Below are positions 1 through 9,056 of a DNA stretch of 64,000 nt, piece after piece. The notes beneath the pieces were generated by a model. The model saw nothing but the letters and a program-made list of their open reading frames with translations. It was not told where the DNA came from and did not search any database. Within the stretch, counting starts at the first letter, position 1; the number at the start of each line of letters is the position of its first letter. The position numbers and the translations under genes were made by a program. Origin of the DNA: JAHDHW01 sp965220465 (GTDB taxonomy: Bacteria > Bacteroidota > Bacteroidia > Chitinophagales > Saprospiraceae). Location of the stretch: assembly GCA_965220465.1 (NCBI GenBank), contig CBDCPZ010000018.1, positions 234,649-298,648 on the forward strand. Reading direction: 5' to 3'.

Positions 1-1701
1 ATTTCTGAAAAAGCTTTAAACGAATGTAATAGTAGCGCAAAATTTAACCAATGGCCACCCATTTATATATGTGCCAATGCTCCTATAAATTTTGATCAAT
101 CTGCTACTGATGTTGACGGAGATTCTATTGTTTATAGCCTTTGTACTCCCTTGGATGGAGCTACATTTGATGTTCCAGAACCAATTCCATCCGATCAAAC
201 TATCCCCAATCCGGTGGTTTGGATAGATCCTCCATACAATTTGGATAATGTGTTGGGTGGGATTCCATTAGCTATTGATGAAGATACCGGTTGGTTAACC
301 GGTACGCCAAATACGGTTGGGCAATTTGTTGTCGGGATCTGTCTTGATGAATATCGAAATGGTGTTTTTATTTCTTCTACACGGCGAGATTTTCAGTATA
401 ATGTAGGAATATGTGGAGTAACCACAGCTGTTATTTTTGCACCAGATGTGCAATGCGATGACTTAAATGTTCATTTTGAGAATGGTAGCGAATATGCTGA
501 CGAATTTCTTTGGTACTTTGATTATCCCAACAACCCAAGCGCGATATCAACCTTGCCTGAGCCAAATTATACTTATCCAGATACCGGACTTTATACGGTA
601 ATGTTGGTTGCTGAACCCAACAACCCATTATGCAGAGATACTTCATTTGTTGAAGTTTATTTGCAGCATCCGACACTTACCGCAGAATACGACTATGAAT
701 TTATAGGATGTACAGATATTTTGATTATTGAAGTCACAGATCTTTCCTATGATACTTTTTCAACGATAGAATCATGGGACTGGGACCTCTGGGATAATGA
801 CGGAACACTTTTAGGAAGTTCTCAAGATCAAAATCCCTCGTTTTCGTTAACGACGAGTACAATCGTAACTTTAGAATTGACGGTTACCTCAGAAAATGGA
901 TGTCAGCATTTTCTTTCACAATCTTTTCCTGCAAATGTTTTTAGTTCTGATATATTACCTGACAACATCATTGTTTGCTTGGGGGATTCAGTGGAGATGA
1001 ATCCTGATCCATATCTAAATGCAACTTATTTATGGTCACCTCCTTATGGATTGAGTGATACATTGGCTCCAAATCCATTGGCATTTCCTGACGTTTCAAC
1101 AATTTACAATGTTTATGTTGTTAATGATTTTGATTGTGAAATATGGGATACGACTGAAGTTATTGTTCTTGATGATATCCCGGGTTTAAGTGGCTTTGCT
1201 GATCCGGATACGATTTATTTAGGACAAAGCACTCAATTGATTTCAACAAATAGCATTGATTATAGTTACGAATGGTTTCCTTCAAATAGCCTCAACGATC
1301 CTACAATTTACAATCCAATGGCTACTCCTTCGGAGACCACAGATTATACTTTGGTGGTGACTTCACCAAACGGTTGCACCAATAGCATTATTTTAAGAGT
1401 AGTTGTTTTAGATCCTATTTGCCTGGATCCGTATATCTTTTTACCCAATTCTTTCACTCCCAATAATGATGGCGAAAATGATCAGCTGCGCTTAATGGGG
1501 AATATTATTGATGAAATGTATCTTACAATTTATGATCGCTGGGGACAAAAAGTATTTGAATCGAATGATCAGAATATCGCTTGGGATGGATCATTTAAGG
1601 GGAAAGCACTGCCGCCTGATGTTTACGGTTATTATTTACAAGTGAAGTGTACTAATGGAGAAGAACTTTTTAAAAAAGGTAATATCGCTTTGCTGAAATA
1701 G
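1..1701 (+). CDS. T9SS type B sorting-domain protein with PKD-like domains (5' end outside window)
   Basis: The reading frame is open from base 1, so only the last 566 residues are present and the signal peptide is missing. The first visible stretch (DVDGDSIVYSLCTP) resembles the cadherin/Ig-like modules common in these proteins. PKD-like modules follow, recognised by aromatic-rich segments such as FLWYFDYP and SWDWDLWDNDG and by YPDTGLYTV. The last ~85 residues (FLPNSFTPNNDGENDQLRL, then YDRWGQKVFES, WDGSFKGK and a final GNIALLK) are the gliding-motility-associated type B C-terminal domain, which directs export by the type IX system in Bacteroidota. The protein is therefore probably a cell-surface or secreted adhesin-like protein. 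The substrate or binding partner cannot be told from the sequence. A hairpin terminator lies 180 bases downstream. Confidence 0.9.
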   Translation: MSEKALNECNSSAKFNQWPPIYICANAPINFDQSATDVDGDSIVYSLCTPLDGATFDVPEPIPSDQTIPNPVVWIDPPYNLDNVLGGIPLAIDEDTGWLTGTPNTVGQFVVGICLDEYRNGVFISSTRRDFQYNVGICGVTTAVIFAPDVQCDDLNVHFENGSEYADEFLWYFDYPNNPSAISTLPEPNYTYPDTGLYTVMLVAEPNNPLCRDTSFVEVYLQHPTLTAEYDYEFIGCTDILIIEVTDLSYDTFSTIESWDWDLWDNDGTLLGSSQDQNPSFSLTTSTIVTLELTVTSENGCQHFLSQSFPANVFSSDILPDNIIVCLGDSVEMNPDPYLNATYLWSPPYGLSDTLAPNPLAFPDVSTIYNVYVVNDFDCEIWDTTEVIVLDDIPGLSGFADPDTIYLGQSTQLISTNSIDYSYEWFPSNSLNDPTIYNPMATPSETTDYTLVVTSPNGCTNSIILRVVVLDPICLDPYIFLPNSFTPNNDGENDQLRLMGNIIDEMYLTIYDRWGQKVFESNDQNIAWDGSFKGKALPPDVYGYYLQVKCTNGEELFKKGNIALLK

Positions 1702-1878
1702 TCTTGTTGTTCAAAAATAAAATATTGACGCTGCAAGACGCTGATTTTTATGATTTATTATGTTTGAATTTCCAGAGCAATCAAGACTTTTGAAAATACC
1801 TTGATTTAAGGTTTTTTACATTTGAACAACTTTAGTTTCTTTACAAAATCTCTATTTAAAATAATCTCTCATAAAGAG

Positions 1879-1910
1879 AAGCCAAACTTTACCTAAAAAG
1901 TTTGGCTTTT
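1879..1910. terminator. Intrinsic terminator between converging genes
   Basis: The arms AAGCCAAACTTT (1879-1890) and AAAGTTTGGCTT (1897-1908) form a perfect 12-bp stem with a 6-base loop and a short T run on the plus strand. It lies between the T9SS protein gene and the convergent SPFH gene, and mainly suits termination of the plus-strand gene. Confidence 0.75.
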
Positions 1911-1933
1911 GTATTATTTCAATAGCTGAAAAC

Positions 1934-2869
1934 CTAAGACTTTTTCTTATTGATTTCTAGTTGTTTCAACTTCATTTGTTCTCCAACCTGCTGCGATGCG
2001 ACAAAGGAGGTCACCATTTGCGATAACATATCTGAGGCAGCAGTAGGTGCATTAGGAAGCAAAATTAAGTTGCTGTTTGTTTGTTCGCCCAGTGATTGCA
2101 AAGTATCATAATGTTGGGTGATTACAATCAAAGCAGAGGCTTCTTGCGAATTTATCCCAACCTGGTTGAGTACTTCAACAGATTCTTCCAAACCTTTGGC
2201 AATTTCACGTCTTTGGTCCGCGATACCTTGCCCTTGTAGTTTTTTACTTTCCGCTTCTGCTTTTGCTCGTGCTACAATTCGAATTTTTTCTGCTTCTCCT
2301 TCATACTCAGCCGCTAATTTTTCCCTTTCTGCGGCATTGATCCGGTTCATTGCATTTTTTACTTCCTGATCAGGGTCAATGTCTGTAACAAGTGCTTTTA
2401 CAATACCATAACCATAATCGTTCATGGCTTCCTGTAATTCACGCATGATGGCAACAGCGATGTCATCTTTTCGCTCGAAAACATAATCCAGTTTTAGTTT
2501 TGGAACCTCTGCCCTAACTACATCAAAAACATAAGACGTGATCTGATCATGAGGATTTTCAAGTTTATAAAATGCATCATAAATCGCTTCATGGAGCACT
2601 TTGAATTGAACAGAAACTTTTAATTTGACAAAAACATCATCTTTGGTTTTGGTTTCGACAATAACATCCAGTTGTTGAACTTTCAAGCTGAGTCTTCCGG
2701 CGACCTGGTCAAATAAAGGTATTTTGAATTGCAGGCCAGCTGTTTTTATACTTTGGAATTTGCCAAACCGCTGGACAATTGCAGCGGTTTGCTGTCTCAC
2801 CGTAAACAAGCCAGTAAAAACGATAACTATCCCTAAAAATATAAAAGGGATTAAATAAGTGATTTCCAT
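1934..2869 (-). CDS. SPFH/band 7 (stomatin-prohibitin-like) membrane protein
   Basis: This 311-residue protein has one N-terminal membrane segment (about residues 4-24) followed by a band 7/SPFH domain (about 25-190) with the family-typical stretch QQTAAIVQRFGKFQ. After it comes a charged coiled coil rich in Ala, Glu and Lys (about 195-250, AEREKLAAEYEGEAEKIR), as in stomatins, QmcA and HflK/HflC. Such proteins form oligomeric membrane microdomain scaffolds and often modulate proteases; the exact role here is unknown. No NfeD partner gene is adjacent. The gene follows YbbR on the same strand but is separated by 181 bases that hold a 14-bp palindrome, so it may have its own promoter. Confidence 0.9.
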   Translation of the reverse strand: MEITYLIPFIFLGIVIVFTGLFTVRQQTAAIVQRFGKFQSIKTAGLQFKIPLFDQVAGRLSLKVQQLDVIVETKTKDDVFVKLKVSVQFKVLHEAIYDAFYKLENPHDQITSYVFDVVRAEVPKLKLDYVFERKDDIAVAIMRELQEAMNDYGYGIVKALVTDIDPDQEVKNAMNRINAAEREKLAAEYEGEAEKIRIVARAKAEAESKKLQGQGIADQRREIAKGLEESVEVLNQVGINSQEASALIVITQHYDTLQSLGEQTNSNLILLPNAPTAASDMLSQMVTSFVASQQVGEQMKLKQLEINKKKS

Positions 2870-2945
2870 AATTAGTTGATTTTATAATGATTTAATTTAA
2901 TTCCTGAGGATCAATGATCTTTTTGAAGCTAATTGAAAAATGGCC

Positions 2946-2959
2946 ATAGTTGCAACTAT
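2946..2959. repeat. 14-bp perfect palindrome upstream of the SPFH gene
   Basis: ATAGTTGCAACTAT reads the same on both strands and lies 77 bases upstream of the SPFH start codon, in the gap after YbbR. It could be an operator, but no cognate regulator is identifiable. Confidence 0.35.
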
Positions 2960-3050
2960 ATACGACCTCGACGACTGGTTTCCTCGACGGGTATCACGAA
3001 AAACCAGATGTAATTTTTAAAATTAAAAGAGAGCCGGAAAGTGGTAATGA

Positions 3051-4025
3051 TTAATTGGAAGGCGTTTGGTCCTTTGAAGTTTCAACAAAAAAGAATTCAA
3101 CAGATTTCGGATTATAAATCAAGTTTTTGATTTCCGCTGGTTGATTGGTCACAATGACAGGAATCGTATTTTTTTCAATATTTAAAGGAATATTTTTTAA
3201 ATCTACCTCGACAGTGAAATCAGCACCATGAATTTCATTATAATGACTAAGGCCAACTGTAAAACTCATTTTGATATTCTCCGGAAAAATTTTCAAACTA
3301 TCCGGAGCATTTTTAACAATTACCGGAACAAAAACTTCTTTCTCAGTAACTTCTTCCACCTTCATATCAACATCAATTTCATTCATGCTCAAAGAAAGCT
3401 GGCTATTTACAGGTTGTACAAGAGATAATTTGTGAATACTACTTGATTGTATATTTTTTAAGGATAAAACTTCCGTTGGCCAATCTTGTAAACTTTCAAT
3501 TGCAGTATGCGGCCCGGAAACAATAACACTGTCAGCAGATATCAAAAGACTGTCAAGCAAATGAAACCGTGGTGCAAATTCCAGCTCAGTCTTTAAAATG
3601 ATCGGTACTTTCTTTTCTGCCTGATTTTCGATTTGCACATATATAAAATCTGTATTAACATCACTAGCCTCAATATTTGCAGGTATGACACTTTGAATTT
3701 TATCAATGATCAAGCTTGAATGAAAGGTTTGTGTAGGCAAATCAGAAAGATCAAAATTAATGACCGTGTTTTTGTTTTTTAAACTGTTTGAAATAAGATC
3801 CCAACCTTCGCCTTCCAATGTAGCCTTCACTATTTTCAAGGGAGGTTCAATGAACGTTTTCCCTTGAGGAAGAGAGTAACTTATTTCATAATCGCCAGTT
3901 GTTTTATACTTTTGCGATAACTTTACCAGTAGCCAAAAGATAAGAGCTATACCGATGCAAAACATCAGTATAGCTCTGTCTGAATTGTAAAAAGTTTTTA
4001 TATCAGCTTTTGTTGGTCTTTTCAT
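3051..4025 (-). CDS. YbbR-like domain protein (CdaR-type)
   Basis: The protein has 324 residues, one N-terminal membrane segment (about residues 18-36, ILMFCIGIALIFWLLVKL) and an extracytoplasmic part composed of repeated YbbR-like beta modules. In Firmicutes the YbbR protein CdaR controls the diadenylate cyclase CdaA; in Bacteroidota the family is usually linked to yajC, as here, and its role is less clear. The start overlaps the end of yajC by 23 bases, which implies translational coupling. No diadenylate cyclase is in the window, although a PgpH-type c-di-AMP phosphodiesterase is encoded at 37.8 kb. Confidence 0.88.
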   Translation of the reverse strand: MKRPTKADIKTFYNSDRAILMFCIGIALIFWLLVKLSQKYKTTGDYEISYSLPQGKTFIEPPLKIVKATLEGEGWDLISNSLKNKNTVINFDLSDLPTQTFHSSLIIDKIQSVIPANIEASDVNTDFIYVQIENQAEKKVPIILKTELEFAPRFHLLDSLLISADSVIVSGPHTAIESLQDWPTEVLSLKNIQSSSIHKLSLVQPVNSQLSLSMNEIDVDMKVEEVTEKEVFVPVIVKNAPDSLKIFPENIKMSFTVGLSHYNEIHGADFTVEVDLKNIPLNIEKNTIPVIVTNQPAEIKNLIYNPKSVEFFFVETSKDQTPSN

Positions 4026-4332
4026 CGGTACTTGTGAGAAGGTCTGTCATTTCTTTTGAAATAGCACTTTTGTGGACTCTCAAAAAGGTTTTGGTATCAA
4101 CTTGTAACGTAACAAAGTTGCCTTCTATTTTATTGATTTTTCCAACTATCCCGCTTGCTGTAACTACTTCGTTTCCTTTTTCTATTTGATCAACAAATTT
4201 TGTTTGTTCCTTTTGCTTTTTAGCCTGCGGACGAATCAGAAAAAAATAAAACACTGCAAATATCGCAACCATAAAAAGTATATTCATCGCCCCTGCTCCT
4301 CCACTTTGTAGTAAAATTAAGTTTGCCATCAT
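4003..4332 (-). CDS. yajC: YajC, preprotein translocase accessory subunit
   Basis: This 109-residue protein has the YajC plan: one membrane helix (about residues 17-34, MNILFMVAIFAVFYFFLIRP), then the basic segment RPQAKKQKEQ and a small cytoplasmic beta domain with the conserved GNEVVTASGIVGKI. YajC associates with SecDF-YidC at the Sec translocon in the inner membrane. The gene lies between a DUF1573 lipoprotein gene (19-base gap) and ybbR (overlap), an order common in Bacteroidota. Confidence 0.95.
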   Translation of the reverse strand: MMANLILLQSGGAGAMNILFMVAIFAVFYFFLIRPQAKKQKEQTKFVDQIEKGNEVVTASGIVGKINKIEGNFVTLQVDTKTFLRVHKSAISKEMTDLLTSTDEKTNKS

Positions 4333-4351
4333 AGTAAAATTAGTTAGATAG

Positions 4352-4849
4352 TTATTTTGGGATCACAGTCCCTTTGATTTGTAATATAGTTTGATTAGGA
4401 TAAGTATTAGCTGAAATGGTTATTGGCTTCGCTTGTTGATCTTTTTTCCCTTTGCTGTCAAACTGAACAGAAATTTGGCCTTCTTCTCCCGGCTGAATCG
4501 GATCTTTTGGCCAGTCAGGAACGGTACATCCGCATGTAGAACGAGCGTCACTAATAACCAACGGTATTTTACCGGTGTTGGTAAATTTGTAATTATGAGT
4601 TACAATTTCCCCTTCATTGATTGTTCCGAAATCATAGCGGGTATTTTCAAAGGTCATTTTTGCAACGTTAACCGTATCAACTGGTTCATCTGCATTTACA
4701 GGACTCCTGATAATGTCAGAAATACTTGTCCCAGGATCTATTTTGATTTCAGTTACGCTATTTGTTTCATCATTGTTAACCGAAGAATCAAGATTATTAC
4801 AGGCTACTATCATAAAAAAAGAGCACGATAGCATAAACACTTTCTTCAT
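4352..4849 (-). CDS. DUF1573 domain lipoprotein
   Basis: A 165-residue protein with a lipoprotein signal peptide ending in the lipobox-like IVAC (Cys17) and a C-terminal DUF1573 domain of Ig-like fold (about residues 62-165). The hallmark FENTRYDFGTINEGE, YKFTNTGKIPLVI and RSTCGCTVPDWPKDPIQPGE segments are all present. Function of the family is not established; it is probably exposed on the periplasmic or outer side. It is the first gene of the minus-strand yajC-ybbR operon. Confidence 0.92.
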   Translation of the reverse strand: MKKVFMLSCSFFMIVACNNLDSSVNNDETNSVTEIKIDPGTSISDIIRSPVNADEPVDTVNVAKMTFENTRYDFGTINEGEIVTHNYKFTNTGKIPLVISDARSTCGCTVPDWPKDPIQPGEEGQISVQFDSKGKKDQQAKPITISANTYPNQTILQIKGTVIPK

Positions 4850-5316
4850 CTTAAAGTCTATTTTTCTTTAACAAGTTGGGTTAAATTGTCAATAATCCGT
4901 TTTTCTCAGCCTTCAAAAACAATTTCAAAAACTTCTTTATACCCAGATGATTAGCTGCATTTTTAAAACAGGAAACAGTCGACGAATATTTTTTTACCAG
5001 TTTAAAAAAGCGATCCAAAGGTAATTTTTTTTGGCAACAAATCGAAATTAAACCTTTTTATAAATGATCCTACAAACAGATAGAATTGCTGAACTAATTA
5101 AAAAAATGAACCAACTAAATCATACTTTATTTGCTGGTTAACTGTATTTGGCTATTTTTGTTTTTAAGCAGGCGTAAAAAATAATATGAAAACATTTTGA
5201 CATTGCGAAATAATGGTATTCAACTAACTAAAAGGAATTGTTGGCGTTATTTTGAAATGTCTTAAAAAAAAATGGTTTCGTTTAATTTAGCCCAACAACT
5301 TAAGATTAATAAATAC
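4850..5316. other. Divergent intergenic region
   Basis: This 467-base gap separates the DUF1573-yajC operon (minus) from the GH15 gene (plus). It holds a good Bacteroidota promoter toward GH15 at 5130-5160. On the minus strand TACCTTTG (5016-5023) matches the -7 consensus toward DUF1573 but lacks a well-spaced -33 element. I see no convincing gene in it. Confidence 0.6.
5130..5160 (+). promoter_or_regulatory. Bacteroidota sigma-A type promoter for the GH15 gene
   Basis: TTTG at 5130-5133 and TATTTTTG at 5153-5160 are separated by exactly 19 bases, matching the Bacteroidota consensus TTTG-N19-TAnnTTTG. Transcription would begin near 5166, giving a leader of about 150 bases before the ATG at 5317. 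Confidence 0.7.
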
Positions 5317-7101
5317 ATGGAGCAACATAAATATAATTATGGTATAATTGGAAATTGTGCCTATCTGGCTTTGATCGATACCAATGCAAATGTAGGATGG
5401 ATGTGTTGGCCGCGATTTGACAGCAGCTTTATTTTTGGAAGCCTGCTGGACGATAGGATCGGTGGCGAATATTCCGTTCAACCGGAATGGGACAATTATG
5501 AATCTTCGCAGGAATATCTTTTTAATACAAACATTCTGGAAACAACTTTTCATTGTGAAGATGGTAGCTTTAAAGTGGTAGACTTTGCTCCGCGGTTTTT
5601 TCAAAATGAACGCTATTACAAGCCTTTGATGCTTGTTAGAAAAATTGTTCCAATCGAAGGAACGCCCAGGATCAGGGTAAAATGTCAACCCAAAGGCAAA
5701 TATGGTGAATTACAGCCTGAAAAGGTTTTTGGAAGCAATCATATTGCTTTTTTACAACTCGAATCCCAGGTCCGGCTTACCGCTAATATTCCATTGAGTT
5801 ATATTGATAAGGAGCAAGCTTTTTTATTAAAAGAGGCTAAATATTGTGTACTGACCTGGGGTGCTCCTCTTGAGGCGCCTTTGGAATCAACTGTTGAGTC
5901 CTTCTTGGAAAAGACCTTAAAATATTGGCGCAATTGGGTATTAAACACTTCGACTGAAAATTTTCACCAGGAAAGTGTGATTCGTTCTGCGCTAACTTTA
6001 AAATTACATCAATATCAAGATACTGGTGCAATCATCGCCGCTGCGACAACAAGTTTGCCTGAATTTCCCGGAAGTGGCCGAAATTGGGATTATCGATTTT
6101 GCTGGTTGAGAGATGCACATTATACCATAAAAGCATTAAACGATTTAAGTCATTTCAGGATAATGGAAGATTATGTTTCTTTCATTGAAAATATCGTTTT
6201 GAGTGAAGATCGACGTTTTCATCCTTTATATCCAATCACCATTGATCGTGAGCCTGTTGAAAAAATACTACCACTCAAAGGGTATAAAAACGAACGCCCG
6301 GTCAGGATTGGCAACCAGGCGTATGAACATACCCAAAATGATGTTTACGGCCAAGTATTGGTTACGCTTTTGCCCTTGTTTTCTGATAAAAGAATGAAAA
6401 CTCAGGTTCATGCCACTTTGATCAATTTGGTCAAACATTGCCTGGAAATGATTCAGGCGACCATGGAAGAACCAGACAACGGCCTCTGGGAATTCAGAGG
6501 GCTCTCACAATTGCATTGTTATACTTTTTTGTTTCATTGGGCAGGAAGTCATGCTGCTAAGAAAATTGCCAAATCGGTTGGTGATGAACAACTTTATAAA
6601 CTAGCTGATCAATTGATTCAAACTTCCTCCGACATGATTGAATCTTGTTATGATAAAGAACGGGGAGTTTATACACAAGCTCAGGGTTCTAAAAACCTGG
6701 ATGCTAGTTTATTGCAATTGATAAACATGGGATACCTTGAACCCGAAAGTGAAAAAACCAGGAAACATTTAAAAGTTTTAGAAGACGAGTTACGTACTGA
6801 ATCGGGATTGTTTTATCGTTATAAACATATTGATGATTTTGGAGCCCCGGAGTCTACTTTTTTAATTTGTGCATATTGGTATGTTGAAGCATTGGCGAGA
6901 ATGGGTAGAGTAGAAGAAGGAATAGAAATATTCGAAAATCTGCTTAAACATAGCAATCATCTGGGTTTGTTGAGTGAAGATATTCATGAAAAAAGTGGTA
7001 GCCAATGGGGCAATTTTCCTCAAACCTACAGCCATGTCGGATTGATTAACGCAGCGTTTACCATTTCAAAAAAACTGGATAAACCGAATTATTTTGAATA
7101 A
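5317..7101 (+). CDS. Glycoside hydrolase family 15 protein (glucoamylase/trehalase-like)
   Basis: The ATG at 5317 is preferred over one 45 bases upstream because family members begin near the motif YGIIGNCAYLALID; this gives 594 residues, the usual length. The N-terminal beta-sandwich domain (about 1-230) is followed by the (alpha/alpha)6 catalytic barrel. Conserved barrel segments are WDYRFCWLRDAHYTIKAL (about 257), DNGLWEFRG (about 386, with a likely catalytic Glu) and FPQTYSHVGLINAAF (about 566). There is no signal peptide, so the enzyme is cytoplasmic. Family members hydrolyse alpha-glucosides such as maltooligosaccharides, dextran-type linkages or trehalose; the substrate cannot be fixed from sequence. 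Shikimate kinase follows after 30 bases. Confidence 0.9.
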   Translation: MEQHKYNYGIIGNCAYLALIDTNANVGWMCWPRFDSSFIFGSLLDDRIGGEYSVQPEWDNYESSQEYLFNTNILETTFHCEDGSFKVVDFAPRFFQNERYYKPLMLVRKIVPIEGTPRIRVKCQPKGKYGELQPEKVFGSNHIAFLQLESQVRLTANIPLSYIDKEQAFLLKEAKYCVLTWGAPLEAPLESTVESFLEKTLKYWRNWVLNTSTENFHQESVIRSALTLKLHQYQDTGAIIAAATTSLPEFPGSGRNWDYRFCWLRDAHYTIKALNDLSHFRIMEDYVSFIENIVLSEDRRFHPLYPITIDREPVEKILPLKGYKNERPVRIGNQAYEHTQNDVYGQVLVTLLPLFSDKRMKTQVHATLINLVKHCLEMIQATMEEPDNGLWEFRGLSQLHCYTFLFHWAGSHAAKKIAKSVGDEQLYKLADQLIQTSSDMIESCYDKERGVYTQAQGSKNLDASLLQLINMGYLEPESEKTRKHLKVLEDELRTESGLFYRYKHIDDFGAPESTFLICAYWYVEALARMGRVEEGIEIFENLLKHSNHLGLLSEDIHEKSGSQWGNFPQTYSHVGLINAAFTISKKLDKPNYFE

Positions 7102-7131
7102 TGTTTTGAGAATAGCTATTAAAAAGGAACC

Positions 7132-7653
7132 ATGAAATTTTTTCTAATTGGATTTATGGGAAGCGGAAAGACTTATGTGGGCAAACGCATTGCACAAGAG
7201 TTAAATATCCCCTTTTACGATTTGGACGAATACCTTGAAGAAAAAGAAGGAAAGCGGATCAGTGAAATTTTTCAAGAAAAGGGAGAAGAATATTTTCGAC
7301 AAGCGGAGCGAATGTGCCTTAGAGATTTTGGAATAATCGGCGATGCTGTAATTGCTTGTGGCGGCGGAACTCCCTGCTTTTATGATAACCTTGACTGGAT
7401 CAACGAAGCAGGTATATCGATTTACCTTCAAACACCGAATAAACTGTTAGTGGAAAGATTGTCAAAAGAACAGTCTCAACGTCCGTTAATTTCCGGGAAA
7501 TCAAAAGCCGAACTTCATCAATTTATTGAAGAAAAAATAAAGGAACGAGCGCCTTTTTATAAAAAGGCAAATGTCATTTATCATCAACACAACGAAGATG
7601 ATGATGTTGTCGGCGAAATATTATCACACCTTAGCCATATTACCGGCCAATAA
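7132..7653 (+). CDS. aroK: Shikimate kinase
   Basis: The 173-residue cytoplasmic enzyme phosphorylates shikimate with ATP in the chorismate (aromatic amino acid) pathway. The P-loop is GFMGSGKT (residues 7-14), the shikimate-binding Asp lies in YDLDEYLE (about 29-36), Arg57 lies in EEYFRQAE, the glycine-rich substrate loop is CGGGTPC (76-82), and the LID arginine is in SQRPLISG. The length matches the family. It probably shares a transcript with the GH15 gene upstream, and a strong terminator follows within 11 bases. Confidence 0.95.
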   Translation: MKFFLIGFMGSGKTYVGKRIAQELNIPFYDLDEYLEEKEGKRISEIFQEKGEEYFRQAERMCLRDFGIIGDAVIACGGGTPCFYDNLDWINEAGISIYLQTPNKLLVERLSKEQSQRPLISGKSKAELHQFIEEKIKERAPFYKKANVIYHQHNEDDDVVGEILSHLSHITGQ

Positions 7654-7663
7654 GCTTAAAATA

Positions 7664-7697
7664 AAAAACCCGACTAAAAATATTCAGCCGGGTTTTT
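7664..7697. terminator. Bidirectional intrinsic terminator
   Basis: AAAAACCCG (7664-7672) pairs with CGGGTTTTT (7689-7697). The A run on one side and the T run on the other let it serve both the aroK transcript and the convergent rlpA-like gene. Confidence 0.85.
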
Positions 7698-7716
7698 AAA
7701 TTATATTTCAATGTAA

Positions 7717-8655
7717 CTATTTTTCTTCCGATAGTTCGACCACAAATCCATCTAATTTTTTATTCTTCTTTAATTCTTTTTTATAGCTTTCAGCAGTTGG
7801 CCGATCCGGAAAAGGGCCTAAAATGAGTTTGTAAACCGGTTTGTCATCTTTTCCTTTTTCCACGCTTACCAGAATATTATTAAACCAACTTTCCTGTAAT
7901 TCAGCAACCTGTTTCATTACATTTTCATATTGTGTCAATGAAGCAACCTGAACGCCATATCCAGATCGAGCAGGACGGACTAACTGGACTTTGTACAAAT
8001 CGTAGGGTTTGTAATCCGAACCACGAACTTTGGTGTAAACATTTTCGGAAGCAACTGACTTTGCAGTTGGTGCTTCTTTTACCGGGACCGTTAAATCAGG
8101 AACCCTTTTTTTGACTGGTTTTTCTTTTACCTCCTCAACAATAGCTGATGTTTCAGGTATACCAACAGATCGGTTTGAAAATTCAGTTGGTATTGGTTCT
8201 TCGACAATTTTCTTTGGTTCATTTACCTTTAAGGTTGAAAGGTCAGGCTGATTATTGGGGCTTGGTTGAGAAGAAGAAATCTCTCCGGATTGTTTTTCGC
8301 CAACGACTTCAATTTTCACTTCAGCGTGTCCATCTCTTATTAAATCCAGTTTTTCAGCCGCTGCCCTCGAAACATCAACGATCCGGCCTTTGATATAAGG
8401 GCCTCTGTCATTGATTCGGACTTTTACCGTTTTTTTATTATCAAGCCGAGTAATGAGTATTATAGTGCCAAACTTTAGAGATTTGTGCGCTCCTGTAAGT
8501 TTGTTTTTATCATACAATTCCCCACTTGCAGTTTTTTTACCTTGAAATTTATCAGAATAATAAGAAGCTGTTCCGAATTCTTCAACATCGACATTGGCTT
8601 TAGTGGAAAATGTAAAGGATAAGCAAAAGAGGACTAACATTAAATAGTTTCTCAT
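7717..8655 (-). CDS. rlpA: RlpA-like protein with DPBB and SPOR domains
   Basis: This 312-residue protein has a signal peptide (about residues 1-20), a double-psi beta-barrel RlpA domain (about 24-118) and a C-terminal SPOR domain (about 230-310) joined by a Pro/Lys/Glu-rich linker. The RlpA signatures are FGTASYYSDKFQGKKTASGE and VRINDRGPYIKGRIVDVS; the family-typical Asp of INDRGPY is present. RlpA proteins with SPOR act as septal lytic transglycosylases that bind denuded glycan strands during cell division. Catalytic activity in this lineage is inferred, not shown. Confidence 0.92.
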   Translation of the reverse strand: MRNYLMLVLFCLSFTFSTKANVDVEEFGTASYYSDKFQGKKTASGELYDKNKLTGAHKSLKFGTIILITRLDNKKTVKVRINDRGPYIKGRIVDVSRAAAEKLDLIRDGHAEVKIEVVGEKQSGEISSSQPSPNNQPDLSTLKVNEPKKIVEEPIPTEFSNRSVGIPETSAIVEEVKEKPVKKRVPDLTVPVKEAPTAKSVASENVYTKVRGSDYKPYDLYKVQLVRPARSGYGVQVASLTQYENVMKQVAELQESWFNNILVSVEKGKDDKPVYKLILGPFPDRPTAESYKKELKKNKKLDGFVVELSEEK

Positions 8656-9056
8656 AATATTGTTTTTAGTGAATCATAATATTATCAAAATTAGACATTT
8701 ATCTTTTAACGAACAAAAAATTAATGTTATTCTGCATTTGATGGATATTAAAAACAAAGAATTTTAAACGAAAATTAAATGTTTTTAAGCGTATTATCGG
8801 ATTGATATTCAATTTTTAAACCAAACTTCTGTAGCCACAATTAATAATTCTTTTGTAACAAGAGTTTGTTGTATAGAATTAGGTTTTTTTAAAGGAAAGG
8901 CATTAGCATTATATTTTTGAACTTTCCAACCCCTTTTTTTGTAATTTTGTTGATTAATTTTACAACCACTATTTTTAAATGGTAGTTGTTTTTATAGAAA
9001 TGTTATCAGCGGTAATAATTAATTCGCTTATAATTTTAAATAACCATATTTGGGAA
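8656..9056. other. Divergent intergenic region upstream of mnmA
   Basis: About 400 very AT-rich bases between the rlpA-like gene (minus) and mnmA (plus). The best promoter candidate is TTTG (8916-8919), 22 bases, TAATTTTG (8942-8949); a second -7-like TATTTTTG lies at 8912-8919. No credible gene is seen. Confidence 0.45.

Noticed and set aside
2975..3007. Hairpin CTGGTTT...AAACCAG as a terminator after YbbR
   Set aside because: The loop is over 15 bases, the stem only 7 bp, and no T run follows on the minus strand.
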